Of a DNA stretch of 64,000 nucleotides, positions 9,089-17,617 are shown one piece after another. Numbering within the stretch: position 1 is the stretch's first letter; the number at the start of each line of letters is the position of its first letter. The notes under the pieces were generated by a model that was given only the letters and a program-made list of their open reading frames with translations, had not been told where the DNA came from and did no database searches. Position numbers and translations under genes: made by a program. The stretch is from Sphingobacterium paucimobilis HER1398 (GTDB lineage: Bacteria > Bacteroidota > Bacteroidia > Sphingobacteriales > Sphingobacteriaceae): NCBI RefSeq assembly GCF_000416985.1, contig NZ_ATDL01000004.1, forward strand, positions 491,339 to 555,338. The letters run 5' to 3'.

Positions 9089-12000
9089 ATTGTTTCCTTT
9101 CCTCTTCTTCATTACGGATTGCAGATAATGATTTTGAGCTTTCTGCATCTTTGTTGGTGGTGTCTTTCTTGTTTTGCAGAGAATCTTGGGTTCTCTGCAG
9201 CTGTTCTTTTTCTTCCCGTTCTTGCATACGCCTGCGGAATTCAGGACTATGTAGCATTAGACTGTCTTTGATGACTGCGCGTACACTATCGCGATATATA
9301 GAATCGGTTTCCATTCTATCTACATTAAACCTTTTTCTAAAACTATTGTTGTCGGAATTATAATATTGCTCAAGTGCTTTTGAACTCATAAAGAGTTCCC
9401 TGAATCGGTTATAGCTCATATTGATAATAAAGCCGATACCTGTTTCTACGAATTGACCTTGAAGCGTAGCTTGGTATTGGTTTTTGCGATATACCCTAGC
9501 AAAATAGCGCCCATCTTTCGATAACTGGTAGTCTATAGAGATATCTCCCGCTATATTATTCGGTTTTTCGCCCGGACGGGTATTACCTTCCACCTCAAAG
9601 TTTGATCCGACAGTGATTTTTAATCTGTCGTCAAAGAGCATTTTGGATATTCCTACCGCAAGGTCCGTACGGTTTTGACCGGAACCGGTGAGGTAATCCT
9701 GCTCAGACTGTAGATTGAAATCCAGTTCGACGCCTTTTATCAAATCAGAAGCAAGGTTATTCAGTTGGCCAGATAGGAATGAACTCACGGAGCTACGGGC
9801 TATACCTTCTACGCCGCCACCACCTGAGAGACTTTCGAATGGATTGGATGACATAAAACGTCCCATAATAATTAAAGAGAATACTTGTTTGTTTAATTCG
9901 GCAGGGTCATCACGTAAAGAAGCAAGACCGATGTTTACTTTGGAAACAACATCCTGAGACACGATCGCATTGTTTTCATCCAAATCAATATCAAATCGGA
10001 TATCTGGTTTGAAGAGTTCGCCCGATAAAATCAGCTTGACATTGAAAGGTACCCGTTGTTTGTACAGATTCTGGCTCTCTGTACCAATTTGGTTGCTGAC
10101 AAGCTCTAGTGTAGGGAAGCGCCCCTTGTAAACTGCGGTAATGTCCATCCGCGCATCTAAAGGGTCTCCATTCCAAGTGATGGTACTTCCTTTTTCAAAA
10201 TCGAACTCTTTCTTAATAGGTCCAAAGTTGAAGGAATAGTTTCCTTTCTCAACGGTAAATGTGCCAGACATGGTTATCTTTTCACTGGCGTCGATGGCGG
10301 TATTCAATTCGGCAATCCCTTGGATGTTTAAGGCATCTTGGGAACCTTCGTCTATGATGACTTTAAATTTAGCCTCCCGATCTGTACTAAGATTGAGGGC
10401 GAGATCCATACCAGACAATTTAGTAGCAGTAGTCATGGAATCTAGTCTCGCAAATATGTTGGCTTTTGCCGTGTCACTTTTATCTACAAATTTGACTACC
10501 CCGTCACGCTCTGCAATTCCAGGATTCTCATTTGGAACGATAAAAACAAAGTCTGTGTTCTCATTTGCTTTTACATCACCATCGATAACAGGTTTATTCA
10601 AGTCACCAGATATGCGAATATTTGAGGTAATGTTCAATTTACCATAGAACAGGTCATTGTCCTCCCTTGTGGAGTTGACCGCTGCAAAGTTTTTGGTGGT
10701 TAGATTAAGGTTGAAATCAAAATCCGCATAGTTCTTTGTTAATATGCTACCGTTTAACTTGGCTTGGTTGCCACGGAGATCGTTTAATGCGAACTGTTTG
10801 AAGACGATTCCCTGATTGTTGAAGGTGATTTTTTGGTTGTCCATCAACAAATCTGCATTTAGCATGGATACATTCATGCGTGCCTTGTTAAAGGTCAGGT
10901 CACCCGATATCTTTGGTGCGTCAAAATTGCCCCCGATCTGAAGAAGACCATTAAGGTCACCCTCGCTATTTTTTAGATAGCCCATACTGAAGGCTTCTAT
11001 TGTTTTTATTTTTAAGGGTTTCAATTCCAGGGAAGCATTAAAGCTAGCTTCTCCGGTTGGAGGTGCTAGATATTCCCCTAGTAGCTGTACATCGTTTCCG
11101 TTTTCTGTGATCTTAACATCAGCAGAATAGGTGTTTTCTTTGAGGTTATCTACTTTCACCAAGATATTACCAACTGTATCTTGTCCAAAATAGAATTTTT
11201 TAATTTCCAGATCGGATACAAATACTGGGTTGCTGGATAAACGGGAGACTGTAGCCGCACCATTGATGCCCCCTCCAAAGTTAAGTATGTCAGATTCGAG
11301 CATACTAGAGAAAGTCTCTATCCTAAAATTGTTGAAGGTGAGGTCTATAGGGGAGTTGAATGTGCTGTCTTGGGATTGTATGCTGAAATCTTGTCCTTTG
11401 TAACTGAGTTTAAAATCTTGGGCACGGATACCGTCTTTACCAAAGCTAAGCTGATTGCTTGGGTTGATATTCCACTTGTCGTAATTTAGCATGAGGCCAT
11501 CTTCGAATAGACTAAGCATATAATTACTCTCATCTACACTCATTTTTGCGCCAAGGTGGTAACGGTCTTTTTGTGCTTTATCTTTTATCCAGAGTCCGAA
11601 ATCCAAATTGTTCTCAATGATTTTACCACTGAGGACGGTATTGTTCAATTCAATATTATTAACTTTGATTTTGTTGATTAATGTAGAGTAGTACATCGTA
11701 CTATCTACCGTGATGATGTCTAAGCCCACGTCTTTGACTTCAATACCATCGTATATGAGGGTAGGGGCTATCAACTTAGCCATTATACTCTTTTGTTGGC
11801 TATTGAAGGTACCATCGAGAGAAATGTCATCCATTCTTTCGAGACCAGGTAAAAAGTCCCTTAGGAATCTGGAGTTATTCAATGTAGCTGAAAATTCGAA
11901 ATTCTGATTCTCATACTTAAAAGGAGTAGGAGGCTCGTTTTTTGGATTGTAGTATATTCTTGCAACATCCTGTAGCGAGGCCGCTAGCTCAGTCAGTTTG

Positions 12001-14366
12001 TATTTTCCAACCAAGTGGGCATTTAGAAATTCGGACTTGAGGACTAATGCGTTTCGGTTGGTATCGGCAAGAGCGGTCACCGATATGGTATCTAGCGCAT
12101 AGCGAGAGTCATTATAGGCAATAGAAGAATGGGAGACAATTAAATCTCCGTTTAAGTGGTTGATATCAGCTGTCGTTAAATCTAGGTTTACCTTGCCATG
12201 ATAACGGAAGTCATCCTTCATTAGCTTTAGGTTTTTGAGATTGACGGAGTCGATCATCAATTCGGCTTTTACCGCGGGATAGGCGCCGCGCATATCTGCC
12301 GACATATCCAGATTAAATTTCACATTGGGGTCAATGGAATTGATATTGCCAGCGATATCTCCATTTTGCGCGGTTAAATCGAGTAATATGTCATGGTATT
12401 GATAGCCCATGGCATCTAAGCGATTGACTGTTCCGTTCATCGATGCACGCATTGTCTTGGGGTTGAGGCCCTGACCTTTTACTTGTGCATCTATGGATAC
12501 TATTCCCAATGTAGAATCTTGGTCGAGTATATGTCCAATGTTGAAATCAGAAATGGACAAGGTCGCATCGTAGGTGGTGTCTCTTCCTGCCATGTTGAGG
12601 TAACCATTGACGGTCGCATTTCCTTTTTCGGTGAGTAAGCTCATGTTGGTGTCAAAACCTTTCATGCCGCCTTTAAACGAACCGGATAAAGATATAGAAT
12701 TCGGGAACTGAAAAGCCATGTCTTTAGGAAGCATAGACTTTGCAATAAGTCTGTCCAGATCTTTTTTGCTTGTTGTTAGTTTTTTAAGATTGAGGTTTAC
12801 AAAAAGCTTGTCCGTATCGGGCAGGCCTTTGATATCTGCGCTCGCAATAATATTGGTGTTGTCGAGCGTGCGGAAGTTGAGCGAAGGAATATGAAGATCA
12901 TTGAGCTTGCCGACTACATGTCCATCGAGAAAGAAGCGTTTGGTCAAGAGTGGCTTCATAACATCCATTTGCTCGAGGTCTGGGACAAAGAAGCGGATGT
13001 CGGACATATCGATCTGCGTTTTTTTGACTTTAGCGTCGATAGATAAAAGTCCTGGGTTCTTAGCTACGGCATCGAGCGAAGGGTAAGTAATCTTAAAATA
13101 ATCCCGTATAATGGTGTTCGGAGTCTCTGCAAGTAGATTCTCTATGGTCGCACCGGTATTGGTGTAAGTGAAGTCTGCTTTCAACTTCTTGAGGTAAAAA
13201 CCAGAATGGTCTTTTGCTGTTAGGTTCAGTAATGAACCACTTATCGAATCTGCCGAATAATGAAGCTGATCCAATGCACCCGCTAAATCTTTTATTTTGA
13301 TGTTGAAATAGTCAAACCCCTTCATTCGAGCTTGGTTGTCATCCCGAAATGCAAAATTTGTTTTGTCAATAACAACTTTATCGGTCGATACGACCCAGTT
13401 TATGCTACTGCTATCGGAGCTGGTACTTGTCTTTTTTGGCGCTTTTCCAAAGGTGACATAAGAGTCTGATTGGTCTAGTATCAGTTCGCGGAGACGTACC
13501 ACTTCTTTATTAAGGTCGATTACGTCCACATTGGCGGATAGGTTCTTAACATCAAACTTGGTATCCATCGCAGCGGAAACGTCTTGATACCGCACAAAAA
13601 TGTCTTTCAACTTGATGAATTCGGTGCCGATATTAGGAAGTAGGGCTGTACTATTGGTACTGCTATCGGTGATGCCGAAATCTTCGGGCTTAGGTTTTGT
13701 GTTTTCTGTGCTAGGCGCCCATTGCTTGACGTAGGCGGTGAGTCCCTCTAAGTTGATCTTTGGCATGTCGAATGTCATGTTGTCTTTCAGATCAAATGTT
13801 TTGATACGGGTGTCAAAATGATTTAGCCAAATGTCTGCTGAGGTACCGATCATATCGTCTTTGTAAGCAAATCGTATACGGTCGAAGTTTACCTTGTCAA
13901 TATTGAACAGAAGGGCTGAGGCGGTATCAGGTGCTGTAGGGGTGCTTTCTTTTTCGGAAGTGAATGCTTTGAGTATATAGTCAAAGTTAAAGCTACCATC
14001 TGGCGCCGAACGTGTAATCTTGGCGGTAATCCCTTCTAGATCTATTTCTTGGATCTCAATAGTGTTTTTCAATATTTTTAACATATTGATGTCTACCATT
14101 AATTTCTCTCCAGAAAGGAGGGTGTCCTGGCTTTGGTCTTCAAAATAAATATTTTCCAGGACTAGTTTTTTAGGAAAAGTAATGTTGACATAACCAATGT
14201 TCACCGGTGTGCCTATTTTGGTTTCTAGGTAATGCGCTACCTTGCCCGCGATGTAATTCTGAACAGATGGTAGACGAATTAAGAATATAACCAATAGGAC
14301 TAAGGCGATTACGGAGCCAAAAATCCATAAAAAAATGCGTAATAAAACGCGTGTAAATTTATTCAA
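9078..14366 (-). CDS. tamB: TamB-like translocation and assembly module protein
   Basis: This 1762-residue protein has one membrane helix near the N terminus (about residues 8-30), then a very long region of repeated beta strands predicted to form a hydrophobic-grooved taco-like filament across the periplasm, and a C-terminal DUF490/TamB domain (about residues 1300-1640). The last 100 residues are charged and partly coiled. It would act with TamL, encoded directly downstream in the same operon, in outer-membrane protein assembly or phospholipid transport. The start is TTG at 14366 (M-N-K-F-T-R-V-L-L); no in-frame ATG gives the membrane helix. It is the largest gene in the window. Confidence 0.9.
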   Translation of the reverse strand: MNKFTRVLLRIFLWIFGSVIALVLLVIFLIRLPSVQNYIAGKVAHYLETKIGTPVNIGYVNITFPKKLVLENIYFEDQSQDTLLSGEKLMVDINMLKILKNTIEIQEIDLEGITAKITRSAPDGSFNFDYILKAFTSEKESTPTAPDTASALLFNIDKVNFDRIRFAYKDDMIGTSADIWLNHFDTRIKTFDLKDNMTFDMPKINLEGLTAYVKQWAPSTENTKPKPEDFGITDSSTNSTALLPNIGTEFIKLKDIFVRYQDVSAAMDTKFDVKNLSANVDVIDLNKEVVRLRELILDQSDSYVTFGKAPKKTSTSSDSSSINWVVSTDKVVIDKTNFAFRDDNQARMKGFDYFNIKIKDLAGALDQLHYSADSISGSLLNLTAKDHSGFYLKKLKADFTYTNTGATIENLLAETPNTIIRDYFKITYPSLDAVAKNPGLLSIDAKVKKTQIDMSDIRFFVPDLEQMDVMKPLLTKRFFLDGHVVGKLNDLHIPSLNFRTLDNTNIIASADIKGLPDTDKLFVNLNLKKLTTSKKDLDRLIAKSMLPKDMAFQFPNSISLSGSFKGGMKGFDTNMSLLTEKGNATVNGYLNMAGRDTTYDATLSISDFNIGHILDQDSTLGIVSIDAQVKGQGLNPKTMRASMNGTVNRLDAMGYQYHDILLDLTAQNGDIAGNINSIDPNVKFNLDMSADMRGAYPAVKAELMIDSVNLKNLKLMKDDFRYHGKVNLDLTTADINHLNGDLIVSHSSIAYNDSRYALDTISVTALADTNRNALVLKSEFLNAHLVGKYKLTELAASLQDVARIYYNPKNEPPTPFKYENQNFEFSATLNNSRFLRDFLPGLERMDDISLDGTFNSQQKSIMAKLIAPTLIYDGIEVKDVGLDIITVDSTMYYSTLINKIKVNNIELNNTVLSGKIIENNLDFGLWIKDKAQKDRYHLGAKMSVDESNYMLSLFEDGLMLNYDKWNINPSNQLSFGKDGIRAQDFKLSYKGQDFSIQSQDSTFNSPIDLTFNNFRIETFSSMLESDILNFGGGINGAATVSRLSSNPVFVSDLEIKKFYFGQDTVGNILVKVDNLKENTYSADVKITENGNDVQLLGEYLAPPTGEASFNASLELKPLKIKTIEAFSMGYLKNSEGDLNGLLQIGGNFDAPKISGDLTFNKARMNVSMLNADLLMDNQKITFNNQGIVFKQFALNDLRGNQAKLNGSILTKNYADFDFNLNLTTKNFAAVNSTREDNDLFYGKLNITSNIRISGDLNKPVIDGDVKANENTDFVFIVPNENPGIAERDGVVKFVDKSDTAKANIFARLDSMTTATKLSGMDLALNLSTDREAKFKVIIDEGSQDALNIQGIAELNTAIDASEKITMSGTFTVEKGNYSFNFGPIKKEFDFEKGSTITWNGDPLDARMDITAVYKGRFPTLELVSNQIGTESQNLYKQRVPFNVKLILSGELFKPDIRFDIDLDENNAIVSQDVVSKVNIGLASLRDDPAELNKQVFSLIIMGRFMSSNPFESLSGGGGVEGIARSSVSSFLSGQLNNLASDLIKGVELDFNLQSEQDYLTGSGQNRTDLAVGISKMLFDDRLKITVGSNFEVEGNTRPGEKPNNIAGDISIDYQLSKDGRYFARVYRKNQYQATLQGQFVETGIGFIINMSYNRFRELFMSSKALEQYYNSDNNSFRKRFNVDRMETDSIYRDSVRAVIKDSLMLHSPEFRRRMQEREEKEQLQRTQDSLQNKKDTTNKDAESSKSLSAIRNEEEERKQYAQ

Positions 14367-14481
14367 ACCAATGATGTGTATTAATTACCTAGCCTCTAAT
14401 AATAACGTAAAAATAAGGTAAATGTTTACTAAAATGTAATTTTTATGGTCGAAACTCGATAAAAGAGGAACTGCTGTTGAG

Positions 14482-14501
14482 AATTCCTAAATGTTTCCGA
14501 A
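14482..14501 (+). promoter_or_regulatory. Candidate response-regulator operator (double TTCCnAA) upstream of the regulator gene
   Basis: Two TTCCnAA repeats (14484-14490 and 14495-14501) lie exactly 11 bases apart, the spacing usual for OmpR-family dimers. Seventeen of 20 bases match the element at 16581-16600. The second copy lies upstream of the PepSY-like genes, which suggests that the regulator binds both. This is inference from repeat sharing. Confidence 0.5.
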
Positions 14502-14558
14502 TTGTGGTGCCATTATTGTATTGTCAGCGGGGCTTAGAGGCCGATTTATCAATAGAGG

Positions 14559-14588
14559 TTTGGGGAGCAAAAAATATAGTTATCTTTA
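14559..14588 (+). promoter_or_regulatory. Tentative promoter of the two-component operon
   Basis: TTTG at 14559-14562 is followed after 18 bases by TATCTTTA at 14581-14588, one mismatch from TAnnTTTG. It would give a very short leader before ATG 14597. A promoter further upstream, nearer the operator, is also possible. Confidence 0.35.
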
Positions 14589-14596
14589 ATAGGGAT

Positions 14597-15268
14597 ATGA
14601 AAGTACTTATAATTGAAGACGAAGTAGAATTACTTCGGGGTATTCAGGATTTTCTAGAACGGGAGCATTTTCTTGTTGAAAGTGCCGATAACTACGAGCA
14701 GGGTATGGATAAAATATTGAATTATCCATACGATATTGTGCTGTTGGATATCATGCTGCCTGGCGGGAATGGATTGGATTTGTTGCGGTTGTTGAAAGAG
14801 AAGAATGTAAATCAATCCGTACTGATACTGTCGGCGAAAGACTCTGTCGATGATAAGGTGTTGGGATTGGAGATCGGTGCTGACGATTATCTGGCGAAGC
14901 CTTTTCACTTTGCGGAGCTTTTGGCTCGGATCAAATCTATTGTACGTCGAAATGCGCAGCATGGGGATACTGTTATTCAGTATCAAAATGTATCGCTGGA
15001 TATGGATAATCGTATCGTCAAGGTAGATGGGGAGGAATTACAACTCAATCGTAAGGAGTTTGATGTGCTTTATTATTTTTTGTTAAGGCCAAATAAGCTA
15101 TTGGAAAAAACAACGCTGGCGGAAACGGTATGGGGAGATCATGCAGACCAAGCGGATAATCTTGATTTTATTTATTCTCAAATTAAGAACCTACGTAAGA
15201 AACTTAAAGATGCCAAAGCAACATTGGATATACAAGCGGTGTACGGCGTGGGTTACAAATTAGTGTGA
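14597..15268 (+). CDS. OmpR-family response regulator
   Basis: The 223-residue protein has an N-terminal receiver (acidic pair E7-D8, phospho-acceptor Asp51 in L-L-D-I-M-L-P, a Lys in Y-L-A-K-P-F) and a C-terminal winged helix DNA-binding domain (about residues 125-220) ending G-V-G-Y-K-L. I chose ATG 14597 (MKVLIIEDE) because the frame extends 40 codons upstream without any receiver sequence and covers the putative operator. The stop TGA shares one base with the ATG of the kinase gene, so the two are translationally coupled. It probably controls the PepSY-like genes downstream, which carry the same upstream repeat. Confidence 0.93.
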   Translation: MKVLIIEDEVELLRGIQDFLEREHFLVESADNYEQGMDKILNYPYDIVLLDIMLPGGNGLDLLRLLKEKNVNQSVLILSAKDSVDDKVLGLEIGADDYLAKPFHFAELLARIKSIVRRNAQHGDTVIQYQNVSLDMDNRIVKVDGEELQLNRKEFDVLYYFLLRPNKLLEKTTLAETVWGDHADQADNLDFIYSQIKNLRKKLKDAKATLDIQAVYGVGYKLV

Positions 15269-16560
15269 TGGCAGCAGTTTCTGTAAAGTACTATACCAAT
15301 CGATTTATTGTCATTACCATACTCATTGTGATGGCGGTATGGGCATTGCTCTTCTATGCCATATTAATGGATGAAGTGTATGATAATATCGATGATGGGC
15401 TGAAAAATCAAAAAATTGAAATTATCAGGGAGGCTTATAATAGTCCCGAAATTTTAGAAAATACAACAGAATTTGGGATCAATCAATTCCGGATTCTGCC
15501 TGTAGAACACGCTGCAGAGAATCTGGATAAGAATCGGTTTTCGAAGGAATTTATCTATATGCCTTATGATGATGAAGATGAGCCTTATCGGGTACTACGG
15601 ACGGGCTTCTACAGTAAGGAAGGTAAGCCTTATTCGCTGGAGATACGGACTTCGACGGTAGAGGAGGATGATTACCTGATTAATTTAGCAATCTCGCTGG
15701 CGGTATTGTATGTTGTGATCATATTGAGTATTCTTCTTATTAATCATCTGGTTCTGAGTCGGGCTTGGAAGCCTTTTAGACAGACGTTGGATAATTTAAG
15801 CCGTTATAGATTTGGAGATACTTCGAGTTTTGAGACGGTGCCTACAAAGGTGAAAGAGTTTGAGGAGCTAAATAAAGAAGTCAAGCATATGATCGATCGG
15901 AATGAGGCGGTTTTTGAAGCTCAAAAGCGGTTTTTAGAAAATGCCTCACACGAATTGCAAACTCCTCTGGCCATAACAATCAATAGACTGGAACTGTTGA
16001 TGGATGATGCTACGCTGACGGAATCGCAATTGGTGCAGCTGTCGGAAGCGAAGGGAGCGTTGCATAGGATGGTAGGTTTGAATCGGTCGTTGCTTATGTT
16101 GTCGCGAATTGATAATAACCAATATGTGGCTAGTGATTTGGTGAATTTTAGCACCTTAATCAAATCTTTGGTGGATGATCTGGAGGATATCGCTTCTTTT
16201 AGGGATGTGAAATTTGTGTTTCAGGAAGAGGTAAAGGAGTTTTATGTTAATTTTAATAGGGACCTAGCGCATATACTATTATCAAATCTGCTACGCAATG
16301 CCATTAAATATAATACTGCGGGAGGAGATGTGCTGGTGACGATACGTGAACATGAAATCGAAATAGCAAATGATAGCGACTCTGGAGCTCTCAATCCAGA
16401 TTATATCTTTGAGCGATTTTACAAAGGGAGTCAGGACAATCATTCCAATGGATTGGGATTATCTATTGTAAGGTCGATCCTGGAGCGGCAACATCAGATT
16501 AAGCTACACTATAGGTACGAATCGGGGAGACATTCCTTTGTTCTTGAAAAAATTTCGTGA
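15268..16560 (+). CDS. Membrane sensor histidine kinase
   Basis: The 430-residue kinase has two membrane helices (about residues 13-34 and 145-167) around a periplasmic sensor domain of about 110 residues, a HAMP-like linker, a dimerisation domain with the phospho-acceptor His in A-S-H-E-L-Q-T-P-L, and a compact C-terminal ATPase domain with an N box (L-L-R-N-A-I-K-Y-N) and a glycine-rich G-L-G-L-S-I-V. It phosphorylates the OmpR-type regulator encoded just upstream with a one-base overlap. The ATPase domain lacks a clear G1 box between N and G2, and the C terminus is short, as in several Bacteroidota kinases of this group. The signal sensed is unknown. Confidence 0.92.
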   Translation: MAAVSVKYYTNRFIVITILIVMAVWALLFYAILMDEVYDNIDDGLKNQKIEIIREAYNSPEILENTTEFGINQFRILPVEHAAENLDKNRFSKEFIYMPYDDEDEPYRVLRTGFYSKEGKPYSLEIRTSTVEEDDYLINLAISLAVLYVVIILSILLINHLVLSRAWKPFRQTLDNLSRYRFGDTSSFETVPTKVKEFEELNKEVKHMIDRNEAVFEAQKRFLENASHELQTPLAITINRLELLMDDATLTESQLVQLSEAKGALHRMVGLNRSLLMLSRIDNNQYVASDLVNFSTLIKSLVDDLEDIASFRDVKFVFQEEVKEFYVNFNRDLAHILLSNLLRNAIKYNTAGGDVLVTIREHEIEIANDSDSGALNPDYIFERFYKGSQDNHSNGLGLSIVRSILERQHQIKLHYRYESGRHSFVLEKIS

Positions 16561-16576
16561 TTTTTTTCAAAACATC

Positions 16577-16607
16577 TTCCAATTCCCAATTGTTTCCCAA
16601 ATTGGAA
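16577..16607 (+). promoter_or_regulatory. Candidate operator upstream of the PepSY-like genes
   Basis: This stretch holds two TTCCCAA repeats 11 bases apart (16583-16589, 16594-16600), matching the element at 14482-14501 in 17 of 20 bases. An 8-base inverted repeat, TTCCAATT and AATTGGAA, encloses them. It ends just before a near-consensus -7 box (GAACTTTG, 16610-16617), the position expected for an activator of an OmpR type. Confidence 0.5.
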
Positions 16608-16646
16608 TCGAACTTTGAGTTATAAATCAAATAAAGAAATAAGAAG

Positions 16647-17090
16647 ATGAAAACAATGATGAAATCCTTTATGACTGTAACACTATTAGTGATGGCAGTT
16701 GTTGCTGTAGCGCAAGAAAAAATAATCACATTTACGCAATTACCAAAGAAGGCACAAGTCTTTGTGACGACTTATTATGCGGCAGATCAAGTGACCTTGG
16801 TGAAAGAGGAGAGTGAATTTCTGGCAGGTAAAAGTTATGAAGTAAAATTGAAAGACGGTGTGAAGTTGGAATTCGATTCTAAAGGAGAATGGACAGAGGT
16901 GGATGCTGAACTAAAGGCGGTTCCTTTGAAAATAGTACCTGCGTCTATTTTAGAATATGTGAAAAAGAGTTTTCCGAACAATGAAATCGTTCAGATCTCC
17001 CGTAAATCCCGTAAGTACGAAGTGGAACTAACGAATGGTGTAGATCTTGAATTTAATAAGAAGGGACAATTTGTCCGTATCGATGATTAA
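16647..17090 (+). CDS. PepSY-like periplasmic protein (first of a tandem pair)
   Basis: The 147-residue protein has a signal peptide (about residues 1-22, ending A-V-A-Q) followed by two related halves. Each half has a L-P-x-x-A/I-x-x-F/Y-V start, a Y-E-V-x-L motif and a closing x-L-E-F-x-x-x-G-x-W/F-x-x-x-D pattern, which is the PepSY-like (DUF2874) layout of Bacteroidota. Proteins of this type lie near two-component systems and are thought to be periplasmic inhibitors or sensors; no enzymatic residues are apparent. It follows the kinase gene by 86 bases, with a candidate regulator-binding site in the gap, and resembles its downstream neighbour closely. Confidence 0.8.
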   Translation: MKTMMKSFMTVTLLVMAVVAVAQEKIITFTQLPKKAQVFVTTYYAADQVTLVKEESEFLAGKSYEVKLKDGVKLEFDSKGEWTEVDAELKAVPLKIVPASILEYVKKSFPNNEIVQISRKSRKYEVELTNGVDLEFNKKGQFVRIDD

Positions 17091-17124
17091 TGCCCTGTAG
17101 ACGGGTAATCTGTAATATAAAAAT

Positions 17125-17577
17125 ATGATGAAAAAGTTAATATTGAAATTGACGCTTTTAATGGCGGTTGCATTTGCTGTGGTATCGTGTGATAAAGAGG
17201 AAACTATTGAGGTGGATAATCTGCCTACAGCTGCAAATACATTTTTAAATGATCATTTTAAAGAGGCAAAGATACTTTCTGTAACTCGGGAAAAGGAGCC
17301 GTTGTCTGGGACGGAGTATCAGGTGCTGCTGAATAATCGAATAGAAGTGAAGTTCGATAAAAATGGGAACTGGACAGAGGTGGAAGCACTGGATAATACG
17401 GTAGCTATACCTACTTCATTCGTGTTGGCACCTATCGTAGGCTATGTGAAAGAAAACTATCCTAAAGATGGTATCAATAGTATAGATAAAGAAAAACATG
17501 GATTTGATGTGGAGTTGACCAATGCGTTGGACCTGGAGTTCGATGCTACTGGTAAGTTTATTCGAATCGATCCTTAA
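17125..17577 (+). CDS. PepSY-like lipoprotein (second of a tandem pair)
   Basis: The 150-residue protein has a signal peptide with a lipobox (F-A-V-V-S-C, Cys near residue 22), so it is probably lipid-anchored, unlike its soluble upstream paralogue. It has the same two-repeat PepSY-like layout, with G-T-E-Y-Q-V-L-L, N-G-N-W-T-E-V-E and a final D-L-E-F-D-A-T-G-K-F-I-R-I-D that almost copies the last residues of the upstream protein. The pair probably arose by duplication and is co-transcribed (34-base gap with no promoter seen). Function is not known; regulation by the adjacent two-component system is inferred. Confidence 0.8.
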   Translation: MMKKLILKLTLLMAVAFAVVSCDKEETIEVDNLPTAANTFLNDHFKEAKILSVTREKEPLSGTEYQVLLNNRIEVKFDKNGNWTEVEALDNTVAIPTSFVLAPIVGYVKENYPKDGINSIDKEKHGFDVELTNALDLEFDATGKFIRIDP

Positions 17578-17583
17578 TCAAAG

Positions 17584-17617
17584 AAAAATGGGACTCAAAT
17601 CTGAGTCCCATTTTTTT
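17584..17617. terminator. Bidirectional rho-independent terminator
   Basis: A perfect 10-base stem, ATGGGACTCA with TGAGTCCCAT, has a four-base loop, with A5 before and T7 after it. It separates the PepSY-like genes from the convergent thioredoxin-like gene and can work in both directions. Confidence 0.88.

Noticed and set aside
15921..16163. Long minus-strand frame inside the kinase gene
   Set aside because: It is the antisense of the histidine kinase coding sequence; the plus-strand domains are clear.
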